Below are positions 9,667-18,309 of a stretch of DNA of 64,000 nucleotides, in pieces. The translations under genes were made by a program, and so were the position numbers. Position 1 is the stretch's first letter, and the number at the start of each line of letters is the position of its first letter. Origin of the DNA: Bacteroidota bacterium (GTDB lineage Bacteria > Bacteroidota > Ignavibacteria > Kryptoniales > JAKASW01); the NCBI GenBank assembly GCA_021811615.1, contig JAJZNW010000055.1, forward strand, positions 1 to 64,000, read 5' to 3'. The notes below the pieces were generated by a model. It had not been told where the DNA came from. It did no database searches and was given only the letters and a program-made list of their open reading frames with translations.

Positions 9667-12600
9667 TTCAAAAGGACCATCTTGTGTATCTGTCTTTGTC
9701 CACCGCTTTCAAGCATGCTGAAATAGACACCGGAGGACAGTTCTCCGGCGTTGAACGGCACTGAATATATCTTTCCTGGCGTGGCTTCACCTGAGAACAA
9801 AGTCGTCACCTGCTGGCCGAGGATGTTGTAAATCCTCAGCACTGAAGGCCCGCTCTTAGCCACTGTAAATTGTATCGTGGTAGTCGGGTTGAAAGGATTC
9901 GGATAATTCTGGTAGAGTCTGAATACTGCAGGTACTTTCTCGATTGCTTTGACGGGCGTCGCTCCGAAATTACCGACGACAAATGTCCCGACCGTCGGCA
10001 CATTCCCCTGCGACACCGTGAAAGGTTCGGAGACGAAATTCGTGGTAAAGTCTCCACTGCCAGCCTCCAAATATGTAACCGAGTCTTTTTCGAGAAATAT
10101 CCCTGCGAACGATGTTCTGTTCGCGGCAAACGAAGTATCTTCCGCGCTCTTCATCCAACCAAGCTTAAGTGAATAGCCTCCCGCAGATGATATGGAAGAG
10201 GAGACGTTCCATTTAAGGTTGACTCGTGCAGGTTCCTTCGGGCCTCTGCCGGAATCTGCCATCACCGAAACACCTATCGTAGCGGTCCCACTCACGGCGG
10301 AGATCCATACCGGAGCATATCCCGAATCGGTTCCGACCGGAAAGAGGACTTGATTATTGCCTATGCCTAGAATCCTTAGCATGCCTCCGGAATTTGTCAC
10401 AAAATAATTGCCCGGTGCGCCTCCGCCCGTTGTTCCTGCAGTGAGATCACAATTATCCAGTATGACCTTTCCGGCGCCTACGTTAACCATTCCGCTGACA
10501 ACAAGCCCTTTTGTCAGAGTCAAGCCGCTCAAATTCACAGTTGTCAGTTTGTTCACTGTGTCGGGCATCCAGCTTCCGGTCACCTGCGGACTTGTACCAT
10601 TGAACACGTAGTTCGCCCCCGAACTGAAAAACTTCTCCCCGGTTACTTGAATGTTCCCGGCGCTGTCGAGTCCGGCAGCGCTTCCCATCCCGAGAAGAGC
10701 ACCGGCGCTCAATTGAAAGTCCTGGTCGCCCATAAGAGTATCGCCCTGGGGGAGTGATAATGTCCCGTTGACAACGAATGTTCCGGGGCCGCCGATGTTC
10801 CATGTCCTCCCTGTCTGGACGAACATTACGGATGAACCGGCCTTGATTGTGTCATTGACGGTAGGCTGCATCTGGGACGACGACATCGCAAACGGTGCAT
10901 GCAACGTCACAACCTGTGCCGACGATCCGACAAAGTTCAGGGCAAACACGCCCAGCGAGTTCGTGCCGAAGACTGCGGAACTGTCTATCGTCAAATTCCC
11001 GGCCAGATTGATTATACCCGTTTCGGTTGTGGAAGTCGAGCTGGTGCTGCTGCCTGCCTGCAGTTTCGCGCCGTTCACGAAATGTAGGTCTCCTGAAATG
11101 TTGAAAACACCGAGCCGGTGGGTGCCGCTCGCACTGGAGAACGGTCCCATGCGCGCCATCCCCGGTGTCGTCGATGAGTCTCCCACGGTGGCGCTGCCCG
11201 CGATGCTCCAGATTCCGGTGAGATCGTTTCCGCCGTCCACGCATGCCCACTGTCCTGAAATGACGGAGACATTTCCCTTCACCGTCTGAGTGAGGCTCCT
11301 GTTTACACTCGCATTAGTTGCACGGAAGTTGCTGCTCGCACTGCCGGTGTTTACGATCAGGTTGCCGTTGATGGTCAGATTCGCGCCGCATGTCGTTCCG
11401 CTCTTCAGTACAATGACATTTCCGAAAGTAGAATCGTATCCTGCAGAACCGAGTGTCCCCCCCGCGCTGCTCGTGTGGACATAGTTCCCTTCCGCACTGA
11501 TGTCGTATGAACCCGCGACCGGGAACGAAGGAACTTTCGAATTACTGTTGTAATACCAGGCGTTGGGAAGTAGAGAGAGCATTCCTTTGACGATCATCGG
11601 ACCGAAATCGTTGAGCTTTCCAGTAGATAGGATGTTCAGGTCGCTGCAGCGCGCAGTATCACCCGATGATATTGTCACGGAGTCGCCGGCCAGGATGACT
11701 ACGTAGTCCGAAGTGTCCGGGACGACGCCGCCGGCCCAGGTGGCTGCACTGCTCCAGTCGCCCCCTCCGGCACCGTTGGTGGAGAGGACTACCGGACCTG
11801 TCCCGCTTTCGAATGCGCCTATGTCCGGCGCTTTTCCGGTGAATGGAATTCCGGCATCCATGCCCGCATCGATAAGCGAACTTCCGGGGGCAAGCCTGAA
11901 CAGCGTCGTGGATGGGAGAGAACCGTCCGCCAACCTTGGTAGGCGCGCGAGCGACGTATCGAGGCTTAGAAAGTCGCCCGCGGTAACGTTGTGCCCCTGC
12001 CAGCTGTTCGAATCCTGCACCGCACCGGCAACAATTCTCGTGTCACCCTGGACCGCATCAAAAGAGAGATCGTTCATCAGAGTGTCGACCCCAACCTTCG
12101 GAGTCTCAGGGAAAGAAAAGTTATAAGTCCCGTTTCTGTACGCAGTACAATTATACAGGACGATACCTGCCATATTATTGTTTTGATCGAAACCCTTGAC
12201 GGTATTGTCGAACGAGACACAGTTGGTTACAATGTGAGGGCCGACCGAATCCGCACCGCCGAGCTTGAAACCGTTGCCGTTCCCGGTGAAGCCCGGGATA
12301 TTCCAGAGGTTGTAGCCGTTGTGGAAAGCCCAGCAGCTGTCGAAGACCACGCGATAAGGCGTGCCGTAACAGTCGTAACCGTCATCGGAGTTATCGAACA
12401 CGCGGCATCCGCGAATCACATTTCCAGGACCGCCATCGAGCTTGACGTCAATTCCATCGGCGTTCTGTCCCTCTGTCGCAGGATCGTTATTGTCGAACGC
12501 ATCGCAATTGTGGATGTAATTGTAGCTCCCTCCGCTGCTTATCTGTATGCCGGTGTCCTTGCAGTATGACACGCTGCAGTTCTCGACGATGTTATGCGAT

Positions 12601-13049
12601 CCGGAAATGAATATTCCGTTGTCGCCGGCGTTCTTGATTGTCAGCCCCTTTAGATACCAGTAGTTCCTTTTCAGCTCGATCCCCCGAAAGGATGAGGAGT
12701 AACTCTCACCGGAAAAGTCGAGTATCGGCTTTTCACCGGGGTAGGCCCACAGGTTGATGTAGTTGCCCGCCGTTCCGCTGACGCCGGCACCGAGAGTTGT
12801 GTTCAACAAATAGGTGCCGCCTCTCAGGTATATCGTCGTGCCCGCGGAAGCAACTGACATCGCCTTGCCGATGGTTTGATACGGCAAACTGATCGTACCG
12901 GAATTGGAATCGCTCCCGTCAGGCGATACATAAATCGTGGTTTGTGCAGCAGCTGCGGCAGACGCAAGAAAGACAAAGACCGCGGCCTTTATTAGTTTAG
13001 ACATCGCATACCTGACGGCATTTCCCCCTGACATTGCGGAATCAATCAT
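9663..13049 (-). CDS. PL9 pectate lyase fused to a solenoid surface module and T9SS domain
   Basis: Large exported protein of 1128 residues. After a signal peptide (clearest if translation starts at Met16; cleavage near AAAAAQ) comes a right-handed beta-helix of pectate lyase family 9 (about 37-415). The calcium ligands D198, D222, D223 and D226 (NADGID; SDDGYD) and catalytic base K262 (GNGFKLGG) reproduce the spacing known for Pel9A (D209, D233, D234, D237, K273) exactly. Family members beta-eliminate polygalacturonate, giving unsaturated ends. Residues about 421-1040 form a second, non-catalytic-looking module starting GGGDWSSAATWAGG that also makes up the two proteins encoded upstream at 16.3-21.6 kb. 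A T9SS sorting domain (FRLYQNYPNPFNPTT) closes the protein. Start and stop both overlap neighbouring GH28 genes by 4 bp, so three enzymes appear translationally coupled. Confidence 0.92.
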   Translation of the reverse strand: MIDSAMSGGNAVRYAMSKLIKAAVFVFLASAAAAAQTTIYVSPDGSDSNSGTISLPYQTIGKAMSVASAGTTIYLRGGTYLLNTTLGAGVSGTAGNYINLWAYPGEKPILDFSGESYSSSFRGIELKRNYWYLKGLTIKNAGDNGIFISGSHNIVENCSVSYCKDTGIQISSGGSYNYIHNCDAFDNNDPATEGQNADGIDVKLDGGPGNVIRGCRVFDNSDDGYDCYGTPYRVVFDSCWAFHNGYNLWNIPGFTGNGNGFKLGGADSVGPHIVTNCVSFDNTVKGFDQNNNMAGIVLYNCTAYRNGTYNFSFPETPKVGVDTLMNDLSFDAVQGDTRIVAGAVQDSNSWQGHNVTAGDFLSLDTSLARLPRLADGSLPSTTLFRLAPGSSLIDAGMDAGIPFTGKAPDIGAFESGTGPVVLSTNGAGGGDWSSAATWAGGVVPDTSDYVVILAGDSVTISSGDTARCSDLNILSTGKLNDFGPMIVKGMLSLLPNAWYYNSNSKVPSFPVAGSYDISAEGNYVHTSSAGGTLGSAGYDSTFGNVIVLKSGTTCGANLTINGNLIVNTGSASSNFRATNASVNRSLTQTVKGNVSVISGQWACVDGGNDLTGIWSIAGSATVGDSSTTPGMARMGPFSSASGTHRLGVFNISGDLHFVNGAKLQAGSSTSSTSTTETGIINLAGNLTIDSSAVFGTNSLGVFALNFVGSSAQVVTLHAPFAMSSSQMQPTVNDTIKAGSSVMFVQTGRTWNIGGPGTFVVNGTLSLPQGDTLMGDQDFQLSAGALLGMGSAAGLDSAGNIQVTGEKFFSSGANYVFNGTSPQVTGSWMPDTVNKLTTVNLSGLTLTKGLVVSGMVNVGAGKVILDNCDLTAGTTGGGAPGNYFVTNSGGMLRILGIGNNQVLFPVGTDSGYAPVWISAVSGTATIGVSVMADSGRGPKEPARVNLKWNVSSSISSAGGYSLKLGWMKSAEDTSFAANRTSFAGIFLEKDSVTYLEAGSGDFTTNFVSEPFTVSQGNVPTVGTFVVGNFGATPVKAIEKVPAVFRLYQNYPNPFNPTTTIQFTVAKSGPSVLRIYNILGQQVTTLFSGEATPGKIYSVPFNAGELSSGVYFSMLESGGQRQIHKMVLLK

Positions 13050-14470
13050 TTCATCAACTTCCCATTTATTGTGACATTTTCGAGTTTGAGCCCTGTTGCG
13101 TACTCAATGTTGTTCCCCTTCCTAACACCATCGAGCTTACAATCCTTGAGTACGATATCCTGAATCTTCGACTGCGGCAGCCCGGTTAGGTACAGGCCAT
13201 ACTCGCTCTTCTGAGAAGTTAGGTTATCGACAAAGACATTCCTTACCACCGGATAATAGCTGTACCCCTTTGCTTCCGGAGGATCATAATTCAGATTGAC
13301 CCTGAGGATCGAGACCTTCACCTGTCCCACCTTGATGTTTCGCGCGTAAATATTCTGGATGACGCCGCCCCTCTTCTTGTTCGACTTCAGCCGCAAAGCC
13401 TGGTCGAGATCCGGGCTGCTCATGTTGCAGTTCTCGATGAATATGTCCTCGGCTCCGCCAGTTATCTCGCTTCCTATCGAGACTCCGCCGTGGCCGTTCC
13501 TCATGGTGCAGTCGCGCACTATCATATCTTTCGCCGGGACATTGACCCTGCGTCCGTCGTTGTTCCTTCCAGATTTGATTGCGATGCAATCGTCGCCGGT
13601 GTTGAAGACGCAGTGCTGAACCAGGACATCGGTGCAGGACTCAGGATCACAACCGTCGGTGTTCGGACCGCTGGCATTTGTTTCAACTCCATCGATTGTG
13701 ACGTTGGTGCAAAGCACTGGATGGAGGAACCAGAACGGAGAGTTCTCCAGATGGACATCCTGTATCAGGACGTTCTTACACCTGTAAAATTCCACAAATG
13801 TCGGGCGAAGATAGTGCCCCGGCCCGAAGACCCTGTCCTTCAACGGAGCCCTTTCGTCGTTGTACTTCTCCAGAAGCGGCCAGCTGTTCGGCCCGTTGCT
13901 GAGCTTCTTCCACGGCCACCAGTGCTGGCCGTCGGCCTGCCCATCGAGCATTCCCTTTCCAGTCAATGCAACGTTTTCCTGACCGTAGGCGTAAATGAGA
14001 GGCGAGTAATTCATCAGCGTGATTCCCTGCCACCTCGCATGCACGAGCGGCAGATAGTCGTTCGGGTTCGTGCTGAACTTGACGACTGCGCCTTCCGAGA
14101 TATGCAGATCGACATTGCTCTTCAGGTGAATGGCACCCGTAAGAAATTCGCCTTCGGGGACAACCACACGTCCGCCTCCTGCTTTACTGCAAGCCTCGAT
14201 TGCCTTGGCGAACGCTTCAGTGCAGAGAGACTTCCCGCCGGCGACGGCGCCATAGTCTGTGATGACATAACTCCTGTCGGGAAATTTCGGCGGCACAATT
14301 CGTTTGAGGATTTGTGGCACAAGGTTCCACCCGCGAGCAGCCTCCTCTTTGTTGCCCGCAAACACGGGGCTGCTTCCTACCAGGATCGTAATGACGACAA
14401 GCAGGAACGATATCGCGGCAACAAAAGACTTCCGGCTGTTCCCATTTGAAATGTCTTTCTGAAAAGTCAT
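13046..14470 (-). CDS. Secreted GH28 polygalacturonase (no T9SS tail)
   Basis: Glycoside hydrolase family 28 enzyme of 474 residues. A hydrophobic signal segment (about 15-39, ending PVFAG) is followed by the beta-helix from about residue 67 (YVITDYGAVAGGKSLCTEAF). Catalytic motifs are intact: NTDG (N270-D272), GDDC (D293, D294), NGHGG (H327) and RLK (R360-K362). There is no NYPNPFNP sorting domain, so it should be periplasmic or exported by another route, unlike the neighbouring GH28 with a T9SS tail. The resemblance to PehX-like exo-acting bacterial GH28 enzymes, together with likely periplasmic placement, suggests a role on imported oligogalacturonides; this is inference. It is 18 bp downstream of the next GH28 gene and shares ATGA with the PL9 start. 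Confidence 0.9.
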   Translation of the reverse strand: MTFQKDISNGNSRKSFVAAISFLLVVITILVGSSPVFAGNKEEAARGWNLVPQILKRIVPPKFPDRSYVITDYGAVAGGKSLCTEAFAKAIEACSKAGGGRVVVPEGEFLTGAIHLKSNVDLHISEGAVVKFSTNPNDYLPLVHARWQGITLMNYSPLIYAYGQENVALTGKGMLDGQADGQHWWPWKKLSNGPNSWPLLEKYNDERAPLKDRVFGPGHYLRPTFVEFYRCKNVLIQDVHLENSPFWFLHPVLCTNVTIDGVETNASGPNTDGCDPESCTDVLVQHCVFNTGDDCIAIKSGRNNDGRRVNVPAKDMIVRDCTMRNGHGGVSIGSEITGGAEDIFIENCNMSSPDLDQALRLKSNKKRGGVIQNIYARNIKVGQVKVSILRVNLNYDPPEAKGYSYYPVVRNVFVDNLTSQKSEYGLYLTGLPQSKIQDIVLKDCKLDGVRKGNNIEYATGLKLENVTINGKLMK

Positions 14471-14488
14471 CGTTTGTCCCTTTAAGTA

Positions 14489-16162
14489 TTATTTTTGTGT
14501 AACCGCATTCCGTTGGACATCGGGTCCGTACTGGACCGGCGTCTTCGCCGATTTCAGATCAGTATCCATAATCCTGATGCCGCTCGTCTCTTTCCCGGCA
14601 ACATTCATGAATACATCCGTCCCCTGAGGGCAGAATCCTTTGTCGATCGTGAGATGTTTTGTATTGTTGATGTCGTAAATATTGCCCTTCTCAGGAAGGA
14701 TTGTCACGTTCTTAAGTGAAATGGCGGAAGCATTGTCCGAGAAGAATCCGGTCTGTGCGGAAATCACCGAATTTGAGATTGTCACATTCTTCACGGGCAT
14801 CTCGGGCAAACCGTCGATCCGGACGGCTTCCCTGGCTCCTTCGCAATAAATGCTGTCGATGTGAAAATCTTCAAAGATCGGAGTCAGCGAATTTACCGGC
14901 TGCGGTCCTTCACCTTTTCCAAATCCCTCATAGTACGTGCTAAACAGAATTGCCTGATGGACAATATCCTTCATGAAGATGTTGCTGACGTATATGTTTC
15001 TGACGACGCCTCCTCTGCCTCTCGAACTCTTGAATCTCAGCCCGATATCGGTACCTATGTAGTCGCAGTTTCTGACGGAGATGTCTTCCATTCCGCCGTC
15101 GGTATTGCTTCCAATGACGAATCCACCATGCGCGTGATAGACTATGCAGTCCGCAATGACGATATTCTTCAATGCGGCATTTCCGGATTTGTCGCGGCTC
15201 GACTTCATGCATATCCCGTCGTCACCTGCCGTTACCGTGGACTTGTACAAAAGGACATTCTTAGAAGATGCGATGTCGATCCCGTCCCCATTCTGAGCCC
15301 AATATTCATTGTTCACCTTGACATGACGGATCACAACATCCTGACAACGATCCGGGTACATCGCGAATTTGGGGGAGTTCGTGAGAGTGATCCCGCTGAT
15401 GAGAACATTGCGGCATCTGCTGAGCATAAAGAGTATCGGCCTCATAAAATCCCGTGCCGGTAGAAAATCAGCCGCAGTCAGTTCGCTCTTCTTCCTTGTC
15501 TTGAAGAGATTCTTCAGATACTGTTCACCGTCAGCTGCTTCCTTCGTCGGCCACCAAATCTTCCCATCGTCGGACACAACGCCGCCCGATTTTACAAACT
15601 CCTTCCACATCGACGCGGTGACTTTGGATTTTTTCACCGGCCTCCATGTAACTCCCTCACCGTCGAGGACACCGTCGCCGGTGATCGCGATGTCGTGCAG
15701 GTCGAAACCGTACAGGGGCGAAGCCACCACGAAACCTCGCGTCGGAGATTTTATGATCGGATAATCCGCATGATTTTTACTGAAAGCGATTACCGCACCC
15801 CGGCTCACATGGAAATTGATGCCGCTTCTAAGTTCTATCGGTCCCGTAAGCCAGAGCCCCGGAGGCACGATAACTGTACCGCCTCCCGCCTTTGAGCACG
15901 CATCCATGGCCTTTCTGAAAGCATCGGTGTTCATAACCTTACCGTTACCTACGGCGCCGAAATCCTCGATATTGAACGACCTGTCCGGGATCTCCGGTAA
16001 TTTGATCTCGGGCATCCTGAAAGGGAGATTCGCGGTGTATTTGCGGACTTCCGATCCGATCTTTTCGAAGCCGCCGCTTCCGGAAGCCAGAGAAATTGAA
16101 CTCGTTGAGAGAAAGAAAAGCACCACAAAAGGCAGTGAGCTTTTCAGATTTTTCATCGACAT
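14489..16162 (-). CDS. Secreted GH28 family hydrolase, variant NGD motif
   Basis: A 557-residue GH28 protein with an N-terminal signal segment (ending ISLASG) and the usual family start DFGAVGNGKVMNTDAF near 67-82. The catalytic set is present in slightly altered form: QNGDGID replaces NTDGID (N291-G292-D293), then GDDG (D314, D315), AHGG (H345) and RFK (R376-K378). A longer insert (about 175-235, charged) lies before the catalytic core, as seen in GH28 clades acting on branched rhamnogalacturonan or xylogalacturonan; the substrate therefore may not be plain homogalacturonan. No T9SS tail is present. Two in-frame ATGs (codons 1 and 3) are equally possible starts. A hairpin separates it from the upstream solenoid-protein gene, so its level may be set independently. 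Confidence 0.86.
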   Translation of the reverse strand: MSMKNLKSSLPFVVLFFLSTSSISLASGSGGFEKIGSEVRKYTANLPFRMPEIKLPEIPDRSFNIEDFGAVGNGKVMNTDAFRKAMDACSKAGGGTVIVPPGLWLTGPIELRSGINFHVSRGAVIAFSKNHADYPIIKSPTRGFVVASPLYGFDLHDIAITGDGVLDGEGVTWRPVKKSKVTASMWKEFVKSGGVVSDDGKIWWPTKEAADGEQYLKNLFKTRKKSELTAADFLPARDFMRPILFMLSRCRNVLISGITLTNSPKFAMYPDRCQDVVIRHVKVNNEYWAQNGDGIDIASSKNVLLYKSTVTAGDDGICMKSSRDKSGNAALKNIVIADCIVYHAHGGFVIGSNTDGGMEDISVRNCDYIGTDIGLRFKSSRGRGGVVRNIYVSNIFMKDIVHQAILFSTYYEGFGKGEGPQPVNSLTPIFEDFHIDSIYCEGAREAVRIDGLPEMPVKNVTISNSVISAQTGFFSDNASAISLKNVTILPEKGNIYDINNTKHLTIDKGFCPQGTDVFMNVAGKETSGIRIMDTDLKSAKTPVQYGPDVQRNAVTQK

Positions 16163-16213
16163 CTGTTCACCGATTTTTTCTTATGAGACCTCTTTTGACT
16201 CACCGTGAAAAGA

Positions 16214-16265
16214 AGAGGACTCCGCCGCCGACTCCGAATACGGACCATGTCCGACGGAGTCCTCT
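16214..16265 (-). terminator. Hairpin with T-rich tail after the 628-residue surface protein
   Basis: Perfect 11-bp inverted repeat AGAGGACTCCG/CGGAGTCCTCT (16214-16224 and 16255-16265) with a 30-nt loop, 31 bp past the stop of the gene ending at 16296. In the minus direction it is followed by TCTTTTC, the arrangement of an intrinsic or partially efficient terminator. It lies inside an otherwise tightly packed gene series, so partial read-through or attenuation is likely. Confidence 0.55.
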
Positions 16266-16295
16266 GAAACTTACTCACGCTTTCGCGTGTCGACG

Positions 16296-18182
16296 CTACT
16301 TGATCATCAGCATCTTGGCAATCACTACGTGAGTGCCTTCTATCAATCTGGCAAAGTAGATACCGCTTGCATACCGGGCACCGTTGAAGACTTTGTTATA
16401 TACTCCGGGAGCCAGGTTTCCATCTACCAGGGTTGCCACCTTCTGTCCGAGTTCGTCATAGATCGACAGGGCGACATGAGCGTTCCTGGTGACCGAGAAC
16501 TGAATCTGCGTCGTCGGGTTGAAGGGATTCGGATAGTTTCCGAGCGTGATTTTCGTCGGTATGTTAGGCGTCGAAACCACAGCAGTCGGGACCTTCAGCT
16601 TTCCACCTGTGATCGAGACTTTCCCGCTCGGTCCCAGAGTGAACGGTATGGTGTTATCGAACGTGCCTGCTACCAAAGCAAGAGTGCCGTTGATAGTAGT
16701 CGCCTGGGTAAGCGTTACACCAGCGGTGTTGTCGATCGTCAGATCGTTTACCGTCGCCGGAAGACCGCTTCCGGTAAATTGTGCCGCGGTGCCGTTGTAA
16801 ACGTAGTTGGCCTCGCTGCTGAAGACTCGCGCGGAATCGTTTTGGATGTTGCCGGAATCGGGTATTGCGGCTGTCGCGGACACAATTCCGTCTGGACTTC
16901 CGATTCCGAGAGTAGCGCCCGGATTTACGATGAACTTCTGGACTCCTTCTATCGTATCAGCACCGTCGATATTGAAGGTGCCGTTCACTACGAAAGCGCC
17001 TCCGCCGTTGGATGCACCTGCCATCTGAGATCTCCAGACATGTCCACCGGTGAAGGTGACGTTTGCACCTGCAGCTACGGTATCCCAGAGTGTGCATACC
17101 GGAGGTCCACTGTGGTTGAACGATACGTTATCGCCGAGCGTGACCGTCTGGGGCTTCGTCCCCTTGAAGTTGATAATGAAATTGCCTGTCGAGTTGACAG
17201 CGAACGTCGCTGTGGAATCGAACGTTAGATTTCCGTAAACGTTTACTTCGGCAATCTGGTTGATGCTCTGGTTGCTTCCCGAATTACTTCCGGCAGCCAG
17301 TCTGCCGCCGTTTATGAACGACATGTTGCCTTTTACGTTGAAGATGCCGGTTGCGCCCAGATCGTCTTCACTCGTTATGGGAGAAAACCTGGCGGTCTTG
17401 GTCAATGCCGCTGAGTCATATCCGACTGTGACGTTGCCGTCTACGTTCCAGGTGCATGAAAGCGGAACGGTAGCGCTCACTCCCATGTCCACGGCTGACC
17501 AGTTACCCGACATGACGGTAACATTTCCCATTACAGTATGGACTAACTTCGTAGCGCTGTTTCCGGCGGCAATTCCGCGGAATACTTTTCCCTGACCGGC
17601 ATTAATAATGAGGTTTCCTTTGATAGTCAGATTTGCTCCGCAGCTTATTCCGGATGCGTTTGGATCAATGATCACGTTTCCGAAAGTCGAGTCAGATAGC
17701 GCCCAGCCCAGAGTCGGATTGCCACCGCTCCCAAGCTCGAATGTGCTGTTCGGATCGATCGTATAACTCGATGCACCTGCCGGCCATGCCTTAGCCGAGT
17801 CAGTGTTATTGATGTACAGCGCACCCGAAGCTATCGAAAAGTCACCGGTCATCTGGATTCCAGGACCGATAACATTCAACTTCGAACCTGGCTGCATGGT
17901 TAAACCGCCGCACTGAACAACGCTGCTCAGGCTTGTCGCGACAGAATCGCCCGCGGCGATTGTAACACTACCGTTCGCGGGAGGAACCTGCCCGCCGGCC
18001 CATGTGCTGGAAGAGGTCCATGAGCCGCCTCCGGTACCGTTCGTGGTGAACTGCGCGAACGCCTGGTTTGCGCCGATAAGGATGCCGAACATAATTAGCA
18101 ATACCGGGATGGGTGACCCGGCAAAAAACCTGCGAGCATCACCAGCTCTCGACTGCACAATATCGATTCGTCTCTTGATCAT
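16296..18182 (-). CDS. T9SS-exported solenoid surface protein (628 residues)
   Basis: I do not recognise a named enzymatic family. A long positively charged N-terminus leads to a signal peptide (LLIMFGILIGANQAFAQ). The body (about 31-540) is rich in Gly, Ser, Thr and Asn with repeated short strands such as GNLTI, GNVTV and GTFNI, which suggests a parallel beta-solenoid. It opens with GGGSWTSSSTWAGG and shares many blocks with the C-terminal half of the PL9 protein: AGDSV, DSTFGNVI, CGANLTIKGNLI, MGNVTVMSG. The C-terminus (about 543-628, GNYPNPFNPTTQIQF) is a T9SS sorting domain, so it is a cell-surface or secreted protein. Placement among pectinases suggests a polysaccharide-binding, adhesin or scaffold role, but a catalytic role is not excluded. 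Confidence 0.72.
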   Translation of the reverse strand: MIKRRIDIVQSRAGDARRFFAGSPIPVLLIMFGILIGANQAFAQFTTNGTGGGSWTSSSTWAGGQVPPANGSVTIAAGDSVATSLSSVVQCGGLTMQPGSKLNVIGPGIQMTGDFSIASGALYINNTDSAKAWPAGASSYTIDPNSTFELGSGGNPTLGWALSDSTFGNVIIDPNASGISCGANLTIKGNLIINAGQGKVFRGIAAGNSATKLVHTVMGNVTVMSGNWSAVDMGVSATVPLSCTWNVDGNVTVGYDSAALTKTARFSPITSEDDLGATGIFNVKGNMSFINGGRLAAGSNSGSNQSINQIAEVNVYGNLTFDSTATFAVNSTGNFIINFKGTKPQTVTLGDNVSFNHSGPPVCTLWDTVAAGANVTFTGGHVWRSQMAGASNGGGAFVVNGTFNIDGADTIEGVQKFIVNPGATLGIGSPDGIVSATAAIPDSGNIQNDSARVFSSEANYVYNGTAAQFTGSGLPATVNDLTIDNTAGVTLTQATTINGTLALVAGTFDNTIPFTLGPSGKVSITGGKLKVPTAVVSTPNIPTKITLGNYPNPFNPTTQIQFSVTRNAHVALSIYDELGQKVATLVDGNLAPGVYNKVFNGARYASGIYFARLIEGTHVVIAKMLMIK

Positions 18183-18251
18183 ATGTTTTCCTCCATTGGT
18201 TAATCTGTTCCGGAAGTCGAATAGACTAGATCGCCTCTATTTCATCTGCAA

Positions 18252-18281
18252 ATGCTCTGCCGGGTTTCCCCGGCAGAGCAT
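18252..18281. terminator. Strong tetraloop hairpin after the 1087-residue surface protein
   Basis: Perfect 13-bp stem (18252-18264 with 18269-18281, arm ATGCTCTGCCGGG) closed by a 4-nt loop, in the 127-bp gap between the two solenoid-protein genes. Only TTGCAG follows in the direction of transcription, so there is no T-run. It is a good candidate for a 3' end stabiliser or RNA processing boundary in the polycistronic mRNA rather than a full terminator. Confidence 0.5.
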
Positions 18282-18309
18282 CGCGTGAATATTCGGACTC
18301 CCTTTCCGC

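Noticed and set aside
16287-17228. 313-codon plus-strand frame
   Set aside because: Antisense shadow of the Gly/Ser-rich 628-residue protein; repetitive composition keeps the opposite frame open.
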